From Patescibacteria group bacterium (GTDB lineage: Bacteria; Patescibacteriota; UBA1384; 2-12-FULL-50-11): a stretch of DNA of 34,498 nt. The position numbers and the translations under genes were made by a program. This document shows positions 10,601-18,751 of the stretch, piece by piece. Every line of letters begins with the position of its first letter. The stretch's first letter is position 1. The notes below the pieces were generated by a model. The model was not told the DNA's origin. It saw only the letters and a list, made by a program, of their open reading frames with translations, and made no database searches. Location: the NCBI GenBank assembly GCA_022843855.1, contig JALHMV010000008.1, positions 1-34,498 of the forward strand. Direction: 5' to 3'.

Positions 10601-10680
10601 ATAGACTTCTCCCTTGCCGACGCCTTATTTATCGCCTCAAGCGGCAAAGCTACTTCGATCAGTTTCTTTCTTAACTTCAT
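7633..10680 (-). CDS. DUF1156 DNA methyltransferase (amino-methyltransferase, DPPY type)
   Basis: N-terminal [52 protein letters not shown] motif I; [25 protein letters not shown] motif IV. Confidence 0.9.
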   Translation of the reverse strand: [1015 protein letters not shown]

Positions 10681-10708
10681 AGAACCATTAGGAGTAAAAT
10701 TAAGCCGA

Positions 10709-11329
10709 TTATCCGTTGACCCGAGAGTCAGATCCGGGGCGTGGTCTCCCCCTCCGTTTTTGGGAGATGAACCATCGAAGAGCAGAGACTAGCGTCGACG
10801 TCCGATAAGTGAGGTCGTCCATTTCGCAAACCCATTCACCTGATCTTTGAAAGATGCCCCACTTCCGACCATCCGAGAAGACGCCGTGAAGTTCCATGCA
10901 GTCACCAAGAAAATTCCCCAGTGACTTAAAAGTTGTTCCGAGGCCCAAATACGACAAGTATTTTTTCATGCCATTGTCGTCAGATTCGGGCTTCCAGTCG
11001 GCTGGGGTATGCTGCCAGGCGACGACTCCGTGAATCTCGATTACTCCGCCGCTAACAAACCAGACCCATTTGTCTTCCTCCGTCCTGTAGTACGCAAGTC
11101 GTGTTTTCGCGGCATCGTCTTCGTTTTTAGTTGCAATCAGGTACAGACCGTCGACGCTTGGTTTCTCCGGAAGTGCTATCCATCGATGTGCCGTTTCGAA
11201 GCCCTGCATAAACGCGCGTGACCATGTCTTACGGAGTGTCGGGCTATCACGGTGTCCTTTCTCCTCAACGAAGAAAGTGTAGAATCGGGGAAGATCCGTC
11301 GCCAACCGTTTTGCAATATCTTTATTCAT
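10709..11329 (-). CDS. Hypothetical protein, DUF551-like segment
   Basis: 206-aa ORF; DGLYLIATKN....LAYYRTEEDKWVWFVSG.......VVAWQHTPADW resembles DUF551 layout. Confidence 0.5.
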   Translation of the reverse strand: MNKDIAKRLATDLPRFYTFFVEEKGHRDSPTLRKTWSRAFMQGFETAHRWIALPEKPSVDGLYLIATKNEDDAAKTRLAYYRTEEDKWVWFVSGGVIEIHGVVAWQHTPADWKPESDDNGMKKYLSYLGLGTTFKSLGNFLGDCMELHGVFSDGRKWGIFQRSGEWVCEMDDLTYRTSTLVSALRWFISQKRRGRPRPGSDSRVNG

Positions 11330-11422
11330 ACTTTTACCAATCGTGCACGAATCGCTGCGTCACCCTTCAGCACGGCTGTTTTGCGGAGCTGATCAATTCA
11401 ACTAAACTACATTTCACGCTGG

Positions 11423-11593
11423 TTACTCCAAAATCTTCCTTCTGCCCGCCCTAGCCGCCGCCAACGGCCGCCTAGCCCACCACAAATGCAGCGTACTGGG
11501 ATGCCCATGCCGAATCGACTTCTCCCTCGCCGACACCTTGTTTATCGCCTTGAGCGGTAACGCTACTTCGATAAGTCTTTTTCTGAGTTCCAT
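11423..11593 (-). pseudogene. Truncated duplicate of the 5' end of the DUF1156 methyltransferase gene (remnant 2)
   Basis: Translates [56 protein letters not shown]; first 49 aa match the N-terminus of the 7633-10680 product with 4 differences; homology covers ~11447-11593. Confidence 0.9.
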
Positions 11594-11666
11594 TATTCCA
11601 CGATCAAATCGGGACGCCCTTTACCGTGAGAGTCTCGCAATCAATGCCAGCTACCGAGAAGACGAT

Positions 11667-12053
11667 CTAACTAACCCACCCTAGCTCTTCGAGCGCTACC
11701 GCAACCTCCGGGCGCATGAACATCGCCATCGGGGCATACCAGATGCAAATGCCGATCAGCCATAGCTCGCCATCGTAGTTGCGAGGCTTGCCGTATCCCA
11801 TCTCCGTCAGCAGGAGCTTCGCCACTTCGCCATACTGCCGGTTAACTGTTCGCCAGCTCTCTATCCCGCATAGACGAGCAAGTTCCTGCACCGTGGCAAC
11901 ATGGCCCGGCGACCCGTAGTGGGCCCGCAGAAGCGAAAGCTGCATATCCGACAGGCGTGGCCTGATAGCTTCGAATCCTTTCTTATACTCCTGCGGGGAT
12001 GGCGAGACCGGAAATGCCCGCATGGATCTGGATGGCTCATTTATTTTTTTCAT
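11667..12053 (-). CDS. Small winged-HTH-like conserved hypothetical protein (domain often seen N-terminal to HNH nucleases)
   Basis: 128-aa ORF; LSDMQLSLLRAHYGSPGHVATVQELARLCGIESWRTVNRQYGEVAKLLLTEMG. Confidence 0.55.
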   Translation of the reverse strand: MKKINEPSRSMRAFPVSPSPQEYKKGFEAIRPRLSDMQLSLLRAHYGSPGHVATVQELARLCGIESWRTVNRQYGEVAKLLLTEMGYGKPRNYDGELWLIGICIWYAPMAMFMRPEVAVALEELGWVS

Positions 12054-12082
12054 ATTTTGTATTTGGTCTGTCCAATCGATTC

Positions 12083-12135
12083 TTTACCGCCTCCAACGGC
12101 AGCCCTACATCGATAAATTTCTTTCTTAGTTACAT
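12083..12135 (-). pseudogene. Second, shorter remnant of the DUF1156 methyltransferase 5' end (remnant 3)
   Basis: Reads M*LRKKFIDVGLPLEAVK versus [18 protein letters not shown]; gap-free alignment over ~53 bp, roughly 77% identity by hand count. Confidence 0.8.
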
Positions 12136-12144
12136 CGCGCCTTA

Positions 12145-13140
12145 CTATTGAGCCTTCTTCTTCGGTCTCAGCGGCAGATAATCCTTCCCCATCTTCTCGA
12201 TAAGAGTTACGGCACGCAGGATCGTATCAACACTTATCTCAGGCACTTCGCCTTTGGCAGCCTGCAGATACCCCGATAAATACTCGTCGGATGTCGTCTC
12301 GATGCCGAGACGACCGCAAACCAAATAGGAAACAGATTCTGCCTCGAACTCTTCAGCTACTCGTGATCGACCGGACCGGTTCGGCCACCATTTGGGGTCG
12401 GGCGTACCCAAGTGACCGCAATACAAATGACCGAGTTCGTGGACAAGCGTTGCGTATCGAGCTTCTTTAGATAAATGCGTGCTCAGGAGCATTTCATAAC
12501 GCTTTGGCACCGTCTCGTAGGTCAGATCCGGCCTTTTGGATTTAACGGCGTTGAGAGTACCCGGATTTGGTGCCCGCCTAATCGACCCGGCGAGCTGTGA
12601 CCCAGCCTGATGATCCGAAATGCTGATACCATCTCGCTTCGCGTTCGCGATCGTAAGATCGAGTTCGTTCCCGATTGTTCCTCTTCGTATATCGAACGGA
12701 TTGACGACTTCGGGCGGCAGCGGTCGAGCCCAGGGCCCCGGCTCCACATCGGTAACGTCGAACACAAACATAACCGGCCCCATCGGCCGCAGTATCGTTA
12801 TGGGCGTTGCCGAAACCTTTACATTATAACCATACCGCTCAGACCATCGTTTAGGGGTTGCAACATACTTCGCACCCGGTCTCTGAGTATGAATAAGCAT
12901 GGCGTTGAACGGTGAATAGAATCTGAACCCCTTGACGAAGTTCAATAATTTCATGTATTCATTACCCGAGCGGTACTTACCGGCGATTGCAAAGAGTTCG
13001 TCGAGGCCATCCTTGATGTCTGCACGAGTTGGGTCTATGCCGTCCTTCTGCACGCCCTCCTCGCTGTCGAGAGGCTCATCAGGTTCGTCGAATAAAGTAA
13101 GCTGCCGATGGCACGGGCGATCTAACATTCTTATCCTCAA
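12145..13140 (-). CDS. ArdC-like protein: N-terminal ArdC-type domain plus ImmA/IrrE-type zinc metallopeptidase
   Basis: HELGHLYCGHLG (HExxH); upstream FYSPFNAMLIHTQRPGAKYVATPKRWSERYG matches the ArdC N-terminal style. Start is TTG at 13140 (4-bp overlap with DUF262 gene) or ATG at 13128. Confidence 0.75.
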   Translation of the reverse strand: MRIRMLDRPCHRQLTLFDEPDEPLDSEEGVQKDGIDPTRADIKDGLDELFAIAGKYRSGNEYMKLLNFVKGFRFYSPFNAMLIHTQRPGAKYVATPKRWSERYGYNVKVSATPITILRPMGPVMFVFDVTDVEPGPWARPLPPEVVNPFDIRRGTIGNELDLTIANAKRDGISISDHQAGSQLAGSIRRAPNPGTLNAVKSKRPDLTYETVPKRYEMLLSTHLSKEARYATLVHELGHLYCGHLGTPDPKWWPNRSGRSRVAEEFEAESVSYLVCGRLGIETTSDEYLSGYLQAAKGEVPEISVDTILRAVTLIEKMGKDYLPLRPKKKAQ

Positions 13141-14846
13141 TACGCGATATTCGGGGATTCGAGGTCGGTCGCCCCAGTAATACCCGTTACCCGCTTTATT
13201 TCATTCCAGAGCCGCTCCTGTCGCCAAACCAGAAAGCCCTGATAATCGTCAGTCCAAAATGGAGAAATATCGCCTGTCGGCAAGCAGTGCGATTCCAAGA
13301 TCGCGTCGAACGGAAATCCAGTCGTTTCCTTGATTGTCCGAAGATAATCGGACGGAGCCCGATTACTGATCTTCTTATTCGTGGTTCCATCGATTAATGT
13401 GCGATTTACAATGCAGTCGCGTTCCCTAGAACTGTCGATATTCTTGACCTTCTGAAGGAAGTCAGCAGGAAAGATATGGTGATCGTCGATCGACTCCTCT
13501 TTCATAAGTTTTCCGGTGATCACCGCCTGCGTATGAAAATCGCGGGCAGGAGATCCAGAACTGAGGATAAGGCAGATGGTTCCTCTATAGATCGCCCTCT
13601 GGCGAGGCGTCACATCCCGCAACGAGTTTGGATCGAAGCGGAGCGTACTGACGGACTCGGGCTCAGTCTCGGCAGCAAACCATCGGAGCAATTCCGTTAA
13701 GTCTTTTGCTCCCTGACTGTTTGGGGCATTCTCATAAGACTGGCCGAAAACCGAACACCAGAACCATCGTTTAATTTTCTCCCGGTTTGCCCCCGACTTT
13801 GCGGTGTTGTCGGGGCCTGACTTCGCGAGTACAGCAGTGATCGGCACCATCATCGTTGCATAAGGCATCCATTTAGGGAGGACTACCCCGCAATCGTCTC
13901 GAAGTATGGTAAGGCCGTCGGCAGCAGCTCGAACAACTTTGGGCCACCACTCGTTGAAGTCTGCAGCAGTTAAGTTGAGTACGTCGCTCTTTTTACACGA
14001 AGGTGCGGGACGACTGAGCAAGGCGATCGCCTGCAATAGGTAATACGGATCAACATCGAACTCAGCAATGATCGGATGCTCCTCTCTCGAAATGTCCCAA
14101 ATCTCGCGCAGGCGAATCCCGTCCTTCCAGAAGCGAGCGGTTAGTAACTCAAACACCGTAAGTTTAACGCCTGTTCGGTTCAAGGTTTCAAAAATCGTAC
14201 AAAGAGCATCTGCCGTGGTCGAATCGGCGAGAGTTACAACCGGAAAATGGTAGTCGTCGATGGTTTTGATCCAAGCATCATTCAAATCTTTGAGATTTTT
14301 CATCAAACTGGCCCGCTCATCCGAGGGCAGCGGATGCGTCACCTCAAACAGCCATTCGAGAAAACCGCCGGCCCCACCTTTAAGGACGCTTAGCGGTAGG
14401 ATCATTTCTCGGGCCTGGGTCTCGAAGTCTTCCAACTCGCGCACCCTACGGGTCGTTCTCCGAAGGTGGAAAATCGCCTCTTCAAAGTCGAAACCATCGA
14501 GTAACTTTCGGATATTCAGATAGTACCGGTGGTCACCTTCCCCATAAAACGCCTGGTAAAGTGAGGTAAGTCTCTGCTGACCATCAAGTACCAAAAATGT
14601 ATGGATTCGTCCATCGGATTTTGGTGCCCCTTCAAACTCGCGGGAAGCAAACACACGTTCTTTATCGCGAACCCGCAACAGGCTTCCCGCCGGATGGTTG
14701 TTGGCAATCGATACAATAAGCTCTTGTGTAGCACTCGGATCCCAAACAAAATCTCGTTGAAAATCCGGCAAAACCATATTCCGAGAATGAACGTCTGCGA
14801 GAAGTTCCTTGAGTGCCTTGGGGTTTGTATCTTCAAAAATACTCAT
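13137..14846 (-). CDS. DUF262/DUF1524 (GmrSD-like) protein
   Basis: LPDFQRDFVWDP, LVLDGQQRLTSLYQAF (DUF262); C-terminal DDHHIFPADFL...NRTLIDGTTNKKISN (His-Me/DUF1524-like). Confidence 0.85.
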   Translation of the reverse strand: MSIFEDTNPKALKELLADVHSRNMVLPDFQRDFVWDPSATQELIVSIANNHPAGSLLRVRDKERVFASREFEGAPKSDGRIHTFLVLDGQQRLTSLYQAFYGEGDHRYYLNIRKLLDGFDFEEAIFHLRRTTRRVRELEDFETQAREMILPLSVLKGGAGGFLEWLFEVTHPLPSDERASLMKNLKDLNDAWIKTIDDYHFPVVTLADSTTADALCTIFETLNRTGVKLTVFELLTARFWKDGIRLREIWDISREEHPIIAEFDVDPYYLLQAIALLSRPAPSCKKSDVLNLTAADFNEWWPKVVRAAADGLTILRDDCGVVLPKWMPYATMMVPITAVLAKSGPDNTAKSGANREKIKRWFWCSVFGQSYENAPNSQGAKDLTELLRWFAAETEPESVSTLRFDPNSLRDVTPRQRAIYRGTICLILSSGSPARDFHTQAVITGKLMKEESIDDHHIFPADFLQKVKNIDSSRERDCIVNRTLIDGTTNKKISNRAPSDYLRTIKETTGFPFDAILESHCLPTGDISPFWTDDYQGFLVWRQERLWNEIKRVTGITGATDLESPNIAY

Positions 14847-17800
14847 GATGGTTCTCCTGCCTGTGCCAGCATCTCAGCAAAGCTGTAATTAATGCTCGTT
14901 ACGCCAAAGTCCGGTTCACGCTTGAATGGCTCGCGAACATAATGAACTTTATGGGTCTCGTCATCAAAAAATTCAACGATCGCGAGAATGAAGTCCTCCG
15001 GCTTGTTTAACGAGTATAGAATCTCATTCTTTGTAACTGTGATCGTCTCCGCCCCACTGACTCTTCCTTTCACCTCGACGAACCGCAGTTTGCCGGTACC
15101 AGGAACCCGGCTTTCAATGTCATAACCAAGTTTCTCGAATTCACGGTCGGTAGGTTCAAATCCAAGGTTCCTTTCGATCCCCATCACAATTTCCCGCGCC
15201 TTTGCAGCAGAGATTTGCGTGTTGATGGAATTGCCGTTTGGTCTTTCGGGATCTCCAGTCATTTTCGCGATCATTCCAGCGGGCACAACCAACATTCCGC
15301 CTAAAATCACAGGAGGCAGCGGCGAGATCTGACGTTCGAGTGCAAGGTCGGATAGTCTCTTTTGCAGGCGAGCTTGCAGGATATCGGCCCTCTTACGGGC
15401 TTCGTCAGAGTTGAGTTTCGCATTGACCTTACCTGATTGCTCTTGCAGTTTTAGCTGTTCGGCTCGGTGATCCCAGTGATTGATCTCCTTGGTCAAACGA
15501 TCCTTCACGGCTGCCTCGGTCTTGTCTATCAGGACGATCTTGGGGTCGCGTACCTCGGCAAGGTGCTCTGGCACAACCGTCTCGATCGCGTGGCCTTGTG
15601 CCTTCATTTCCAGATCGCGTGAGACCCAGCCGCATTCTGGCCGGTCGAGTATCTGGTCGATCCCCGGCTCGCCGTCCGCAAGGGGTCGGTAGTCAAGATA
15701 TGGCGCGTAGTGCAGATGTCTCGCCTGTCCATCAGAATCAATCTCCACGTACAGGATTTGTTTTGAAATTACCCGTCGATCACCATTTCTGGTTCTCGAT
15801 GCGTCTTGTATGGCATGTTCCAGGAAGAACACTACCCGAGGCTGGACACCTGTATCACGCTCATCCACCAGCACCACTCCGCGGCGCAACAGGTCGCGGT
15901 CTCGTTCGAGAATTAGATCGATCGTTGCTTCGAGCAGAGGATGGCCCGGACACACAAACGCGGCGAGCGGTTGGCCCTGTGGAGCGATAAGAGCTTTATC
16001 AAACGCGACACGTTCATAACGAGGCTGAACCGGTTCACCGATCCCGATAAGACGATCTCGGTTGCGAATCACGGCCGGAACATTCGTGATCTCGTATCGC
16101 CTCGGTTCACGCTGCTTAATGGCTCCGCCAAGACGTTGGAAAGCCTCTATGAAAAACGATTCAATGTAGTGGGGCTGCAGTCGGCGAGCATCGGCCCGCT
16201 CCATATCCTCACGGATCCGGTTCACTCGTCGCGTATCCATTGAATCGCGAACCAGGGCTCGCTCATCAAAAAGGTCGCGGATTTCATCTGGATCAAAAGC
16301 TGACTCGACCGCCTGGGTCAAGCGAGCCCGAATCTCCGGTCGCTCACCGTATCGGATCGCTTCGATCAGAAGTTGCCGCAATGCGTGTCCCTGAAACTGA
16401 AGTTTCCCGAGCACATCAAAGACCTGACCGCCGAGTGCCTTCCGAGCCTCCTCGAGTTTTTCGAGCAGTCGTCGGTATACATCACCCTCCCTGGTCTCAT
16501 CCGCGACCAAGTTCCATAGATGGCAAACTTCCGTCTGTCCTATTCGATGAATTCGGCCAAACCTTTGTTCGAGCCGGTTCGGATTCCAAGGTAGGTCATA
16601 ATTGACCATCAGATGGGCTCGTTGTAGATTGATGCCTTCACCCGCAGCATCCGTCGCGAGTAGAACCTGAACCTCGGGATCGTGCCGGAAAGCCTCCTGG
16701 GCGTTTAATCTTTCTTGCCTGCCGATCCCGCCGTGGATCACAACAACAGACCTATCTCGACCGAGCAGGGTCTTGATACGAGTTTCAAGGTAGTTTAGCG
16801 TGTCGCGGTGTTCGGTAAATATAACGAGCTTCTGTTGGGACGAACGAACGAATTCTGGAGAGTTTGAATCACTCTTTTCAGCCTTCCCGGCTGAGAATAT
16901 CTCATTCAGTAGCGAGGCAAGTTCTACCCATTTCTTATCTTCGCCGCTATGTCGTACAGCGAAAGCAAGCGATTCGAGTTGTTTTAGGGTTGCTATCTCT
17001 GCCTTTAGTTCATCGATCGTTCCCGCCGCGGTCGCTTGGTCAAGTATCTGCTCTTCAGCAAGCTCCGCTTCCTGATCAGGAGCATCATCGAAGTCCTCCA
17101 GATCCTCAACATCAAACAGTTCTTCAAATTTTGGTATTAGGATGCCAACGCTACCACCCCGAGCCAGGATTTCCATCTCGCGGAGTCTGCTCTCCAATCG
17201 CTCTCGACGGCGACGGAGTGACTGGTAGATTGCCTCGGGCGACGAAGCAAGCCTGCGCTGCAGGATCGTCAAAGCAAATCCTACCGTACCGGCCCGTTTA
17301 TCATTCTGAAGGGCCTCAGCCCGATTGAATTCTTCACGCACATAATCGGTTACAGACTTATAGAGAGCAGCCTCCGCTCCAGATAGTCGATATGGAACCG
17401 TATAGGCTATTCGTTCAGGGAAAAGAGGTGTCGCGTCGAACTTAAGGAGACTCTCTTTTACCATCCGTCGCATCATGTCCGATACATCGGCTACGTGAAC
17501 GCCATCCCGGAATTTCCCCTCAAAGCGATCACCGTCAAGCAAAGCCATGAAGAGTTGGAAATCCTCTTCTTTCCCGTTGTGCGGGGTGGCCGTCATCAGG
17601 AGAAAATTTCGTGTGATGGTCGAGAGCAACTGAGCCAATCGATACCGCTTGGTATACTTGACCTCGCCGCCAAAGAACGTTGCCGACATCTTATGGGCTT
17701 CGTCGCAGATGATAAGATCCCAACCAGCATCAGGAGCCTTGAGTTTCTCCTGAACATCCTCGTTTCTGGACAACTTATCCAGTCTCGCTATGCAGAGCTT

Positions 17801-18397
17801 GGTCTCCTGGAACCAGTTACCTGTCCGAGCCGCTTCAAGTTTGTCATTAGTCAATATTTCAAACGGAAGATTAAATCTTCGCGAAAGTTCGTCCTGCCAC
17901 TGTTCCGCGAGCCCGCCTGGACAGACGACCAAACACCTCTCAAGATCCCCGCGTGCTATCAACTCCTTGATCAATAGTCCCGCCATGATCGTTTTCCCAG
18001 CACCCGGGTCATCTGCAAGCAGGAACCTTAACGGCTGCCTCGGTAGCATCGATTCGTATACCGCCGTAATCTGGTGAGGGAGCGGCTCAACTACTGAAGT
18101 GTGGACCGCAAGAAGTGGGTCAAAGAGGTGAGCGAGATGGATACGCTGGGCTTCAGACACCAAGCGAAATTTACCGCCGTCGCCGTCAAAACTCCACGGA
18201 CGACCTTTCTCAACGATCTCAAGGCGATCTTCGTCAGCACGATAAAGAAGTTCGTTGGCGACTTTGCCGGTGGCCGATTTGTAGGTCATCTCAACGGCAT
18301 CTGAACCAAACCATTGAACGCTGACAACCGTTACGATGCTGTCTGGGAGCACCCCCCGTAAAATCGCATTGGGCTGCAGATCTTCGAGTTTAATCAT
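14843..18397 (-). CDS. SNF2-family helicase with C-terminal DUF3883-like region (DISARM DrmD-like)
   Basis: LLADDPGAGKTIMAGLLIKEL, ICDEAHKM, LLMTATPHNGKEEDF, TDAAGEGINLQRAHLMVNYDLPWNPNRLEQRFGRIHRIGQ; C-terminal GFEPTDREFEKLGYDIESRVPGTGKLRFVEVKGR. ATG at 18397 preferred over 18472. Confidence 0.85.
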   Translation of the reverse strand: MIKLEDLQPNAILRGVLPDSIVTVVSVQWFGSDAVEMTYKSATGKVANELLYRADEDRLEIVEKGRPWSFDGDGGKFRLVSEAQRIHLAHLFDPLLAVHTSVVEPLPHQITAVYESMLPRQPLRFLLADDPGAGKTIMAGLLIKELIARGDLERCLVVCPGGLAEQWQDELSRRFNLPFEILTNDKLEAARTGNWFQETKLCIARLDKLSRNEDVQEKLKAPDAGWDLIICDEAHKMSATFFGGEVKYTKRYRLAQLLSTITRNFLLMTATPHNGKEEDFQLFMALLDGDRFEGKFRDGVHVADVSDMMRRMVKESLLKFDATPLFPERIAYTVPYRLSGAEAALYKSVTDYVREEFNRAEALQNDKRAGTVGFALTILQRRLASSPEAIYQSLRRRRERLESRLREMEILARGGSVGILIPKFEELFDVEDLEDFDDAPDQEAELAEEQILDQATAAGTIDELKAEIATLKQLESLAFAVRHSGEDKKWVELASLLNEIFSAGKAEKSDSNSPEFVRSSQQKLVIFTEHRDTLNYLETRIKTLLGRDRSVVVIHGGIGRQERLNAQEAFRHDPEVQVLLATDAAGEGINLQRAHLMVNYDLPWNPNRLEQRFGRIHRIGQTEVCHLWNLVADETREGDVYRRLLEKLEEARKALGGQVFDVLGKLQFQGHALRQLLIEAIRYGERPEIRARLTQAVESAFDPDEIRDLFDERALVRDSMDTRRVNRIREDMERADARRLQPHYIESFFIEAFQRLGGAIKQREPRRYEITNVPAVIRNRDRLIGIGEPVQPRYERVAFDKALIAPQGQPLAAFVCPGHPLLEATIDLILERDRDLLRRGVVLVDERDTGVQPRVVFFLEHAIQDASRTRNGDRRVISKQILYVEIDSDGQARHLHYAPYLDYRPLADGEPGIDQILDRPECGWVSRDLEMKAQGHAIETVVPEHLAEVRDPKIVLIDKTEAAVKDRLTKEINHWDHRAEQLKLQEQSGKVNAKLNSDEARKRADILQARLQKRLSDLALERQISPLPPVILGGMLVVPAGMIAKMTGDPERPNGNSINTQISAAKAREIVMGIERNLGFEPTDREFEKLGYDIESRVPGTGKLRFVEVKGRVSGAETITVTKNEILYSLNKPEDFILAIVEFFDDETHKVHYVREPFKREPDFGVTSINYSFAEMLAQAGEPS

Positions 18398-18511
18398 TTT
18401 GAAAGATACGAGACGACAAGGATACCACAGAAAAGTCAGCAATTTCACCGGGAGAGAAATGCAACATTTCAATACCCTCTCTGGGCATCCGGTTCCTGTT
18501 AGGCGACTTTC

Positions 18512-18535
18512 GATAGCTAGGCTATCATTAGATAG
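18512..18535. promoter_or_regulatory. Candidate operator: GATAGC-TAG-GCTATC-ATTA-GATAG
   Basis: Two overlapping inverted repeats in the divergent intergenic region between the SNF2 helicase and DUF4011 genes. Confidence 0.35.
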
Positions 18536-18751
18536 TTTGAATGCCTCGAATCCCTAACTATTTACTCGACACGGTAGCTTTCATTTGTACGAGCGAACAC
18601 CTTTATACGAGTGATAATGATGTACAGGAAGGCGCTCGACCCGGGCGTACCGGTCTATGGCATCGGGCGTCCTTAGTAGCATTCCAATTCTCAACAAAAT
18701 CTTGACTACACCAGCATTATCGTAAGTGAATCGACGTTAATTTGAAGACCC

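Noticed and set aside
3007-18397. Canonical BREX or DISARM
   Set aside because: No PglZ, BrxL/Lon-like, DrmA or DrmB (DUF1998) or PLD protein could be recognised; only DrmD-like and PglY/DUF499-like relatives are present.
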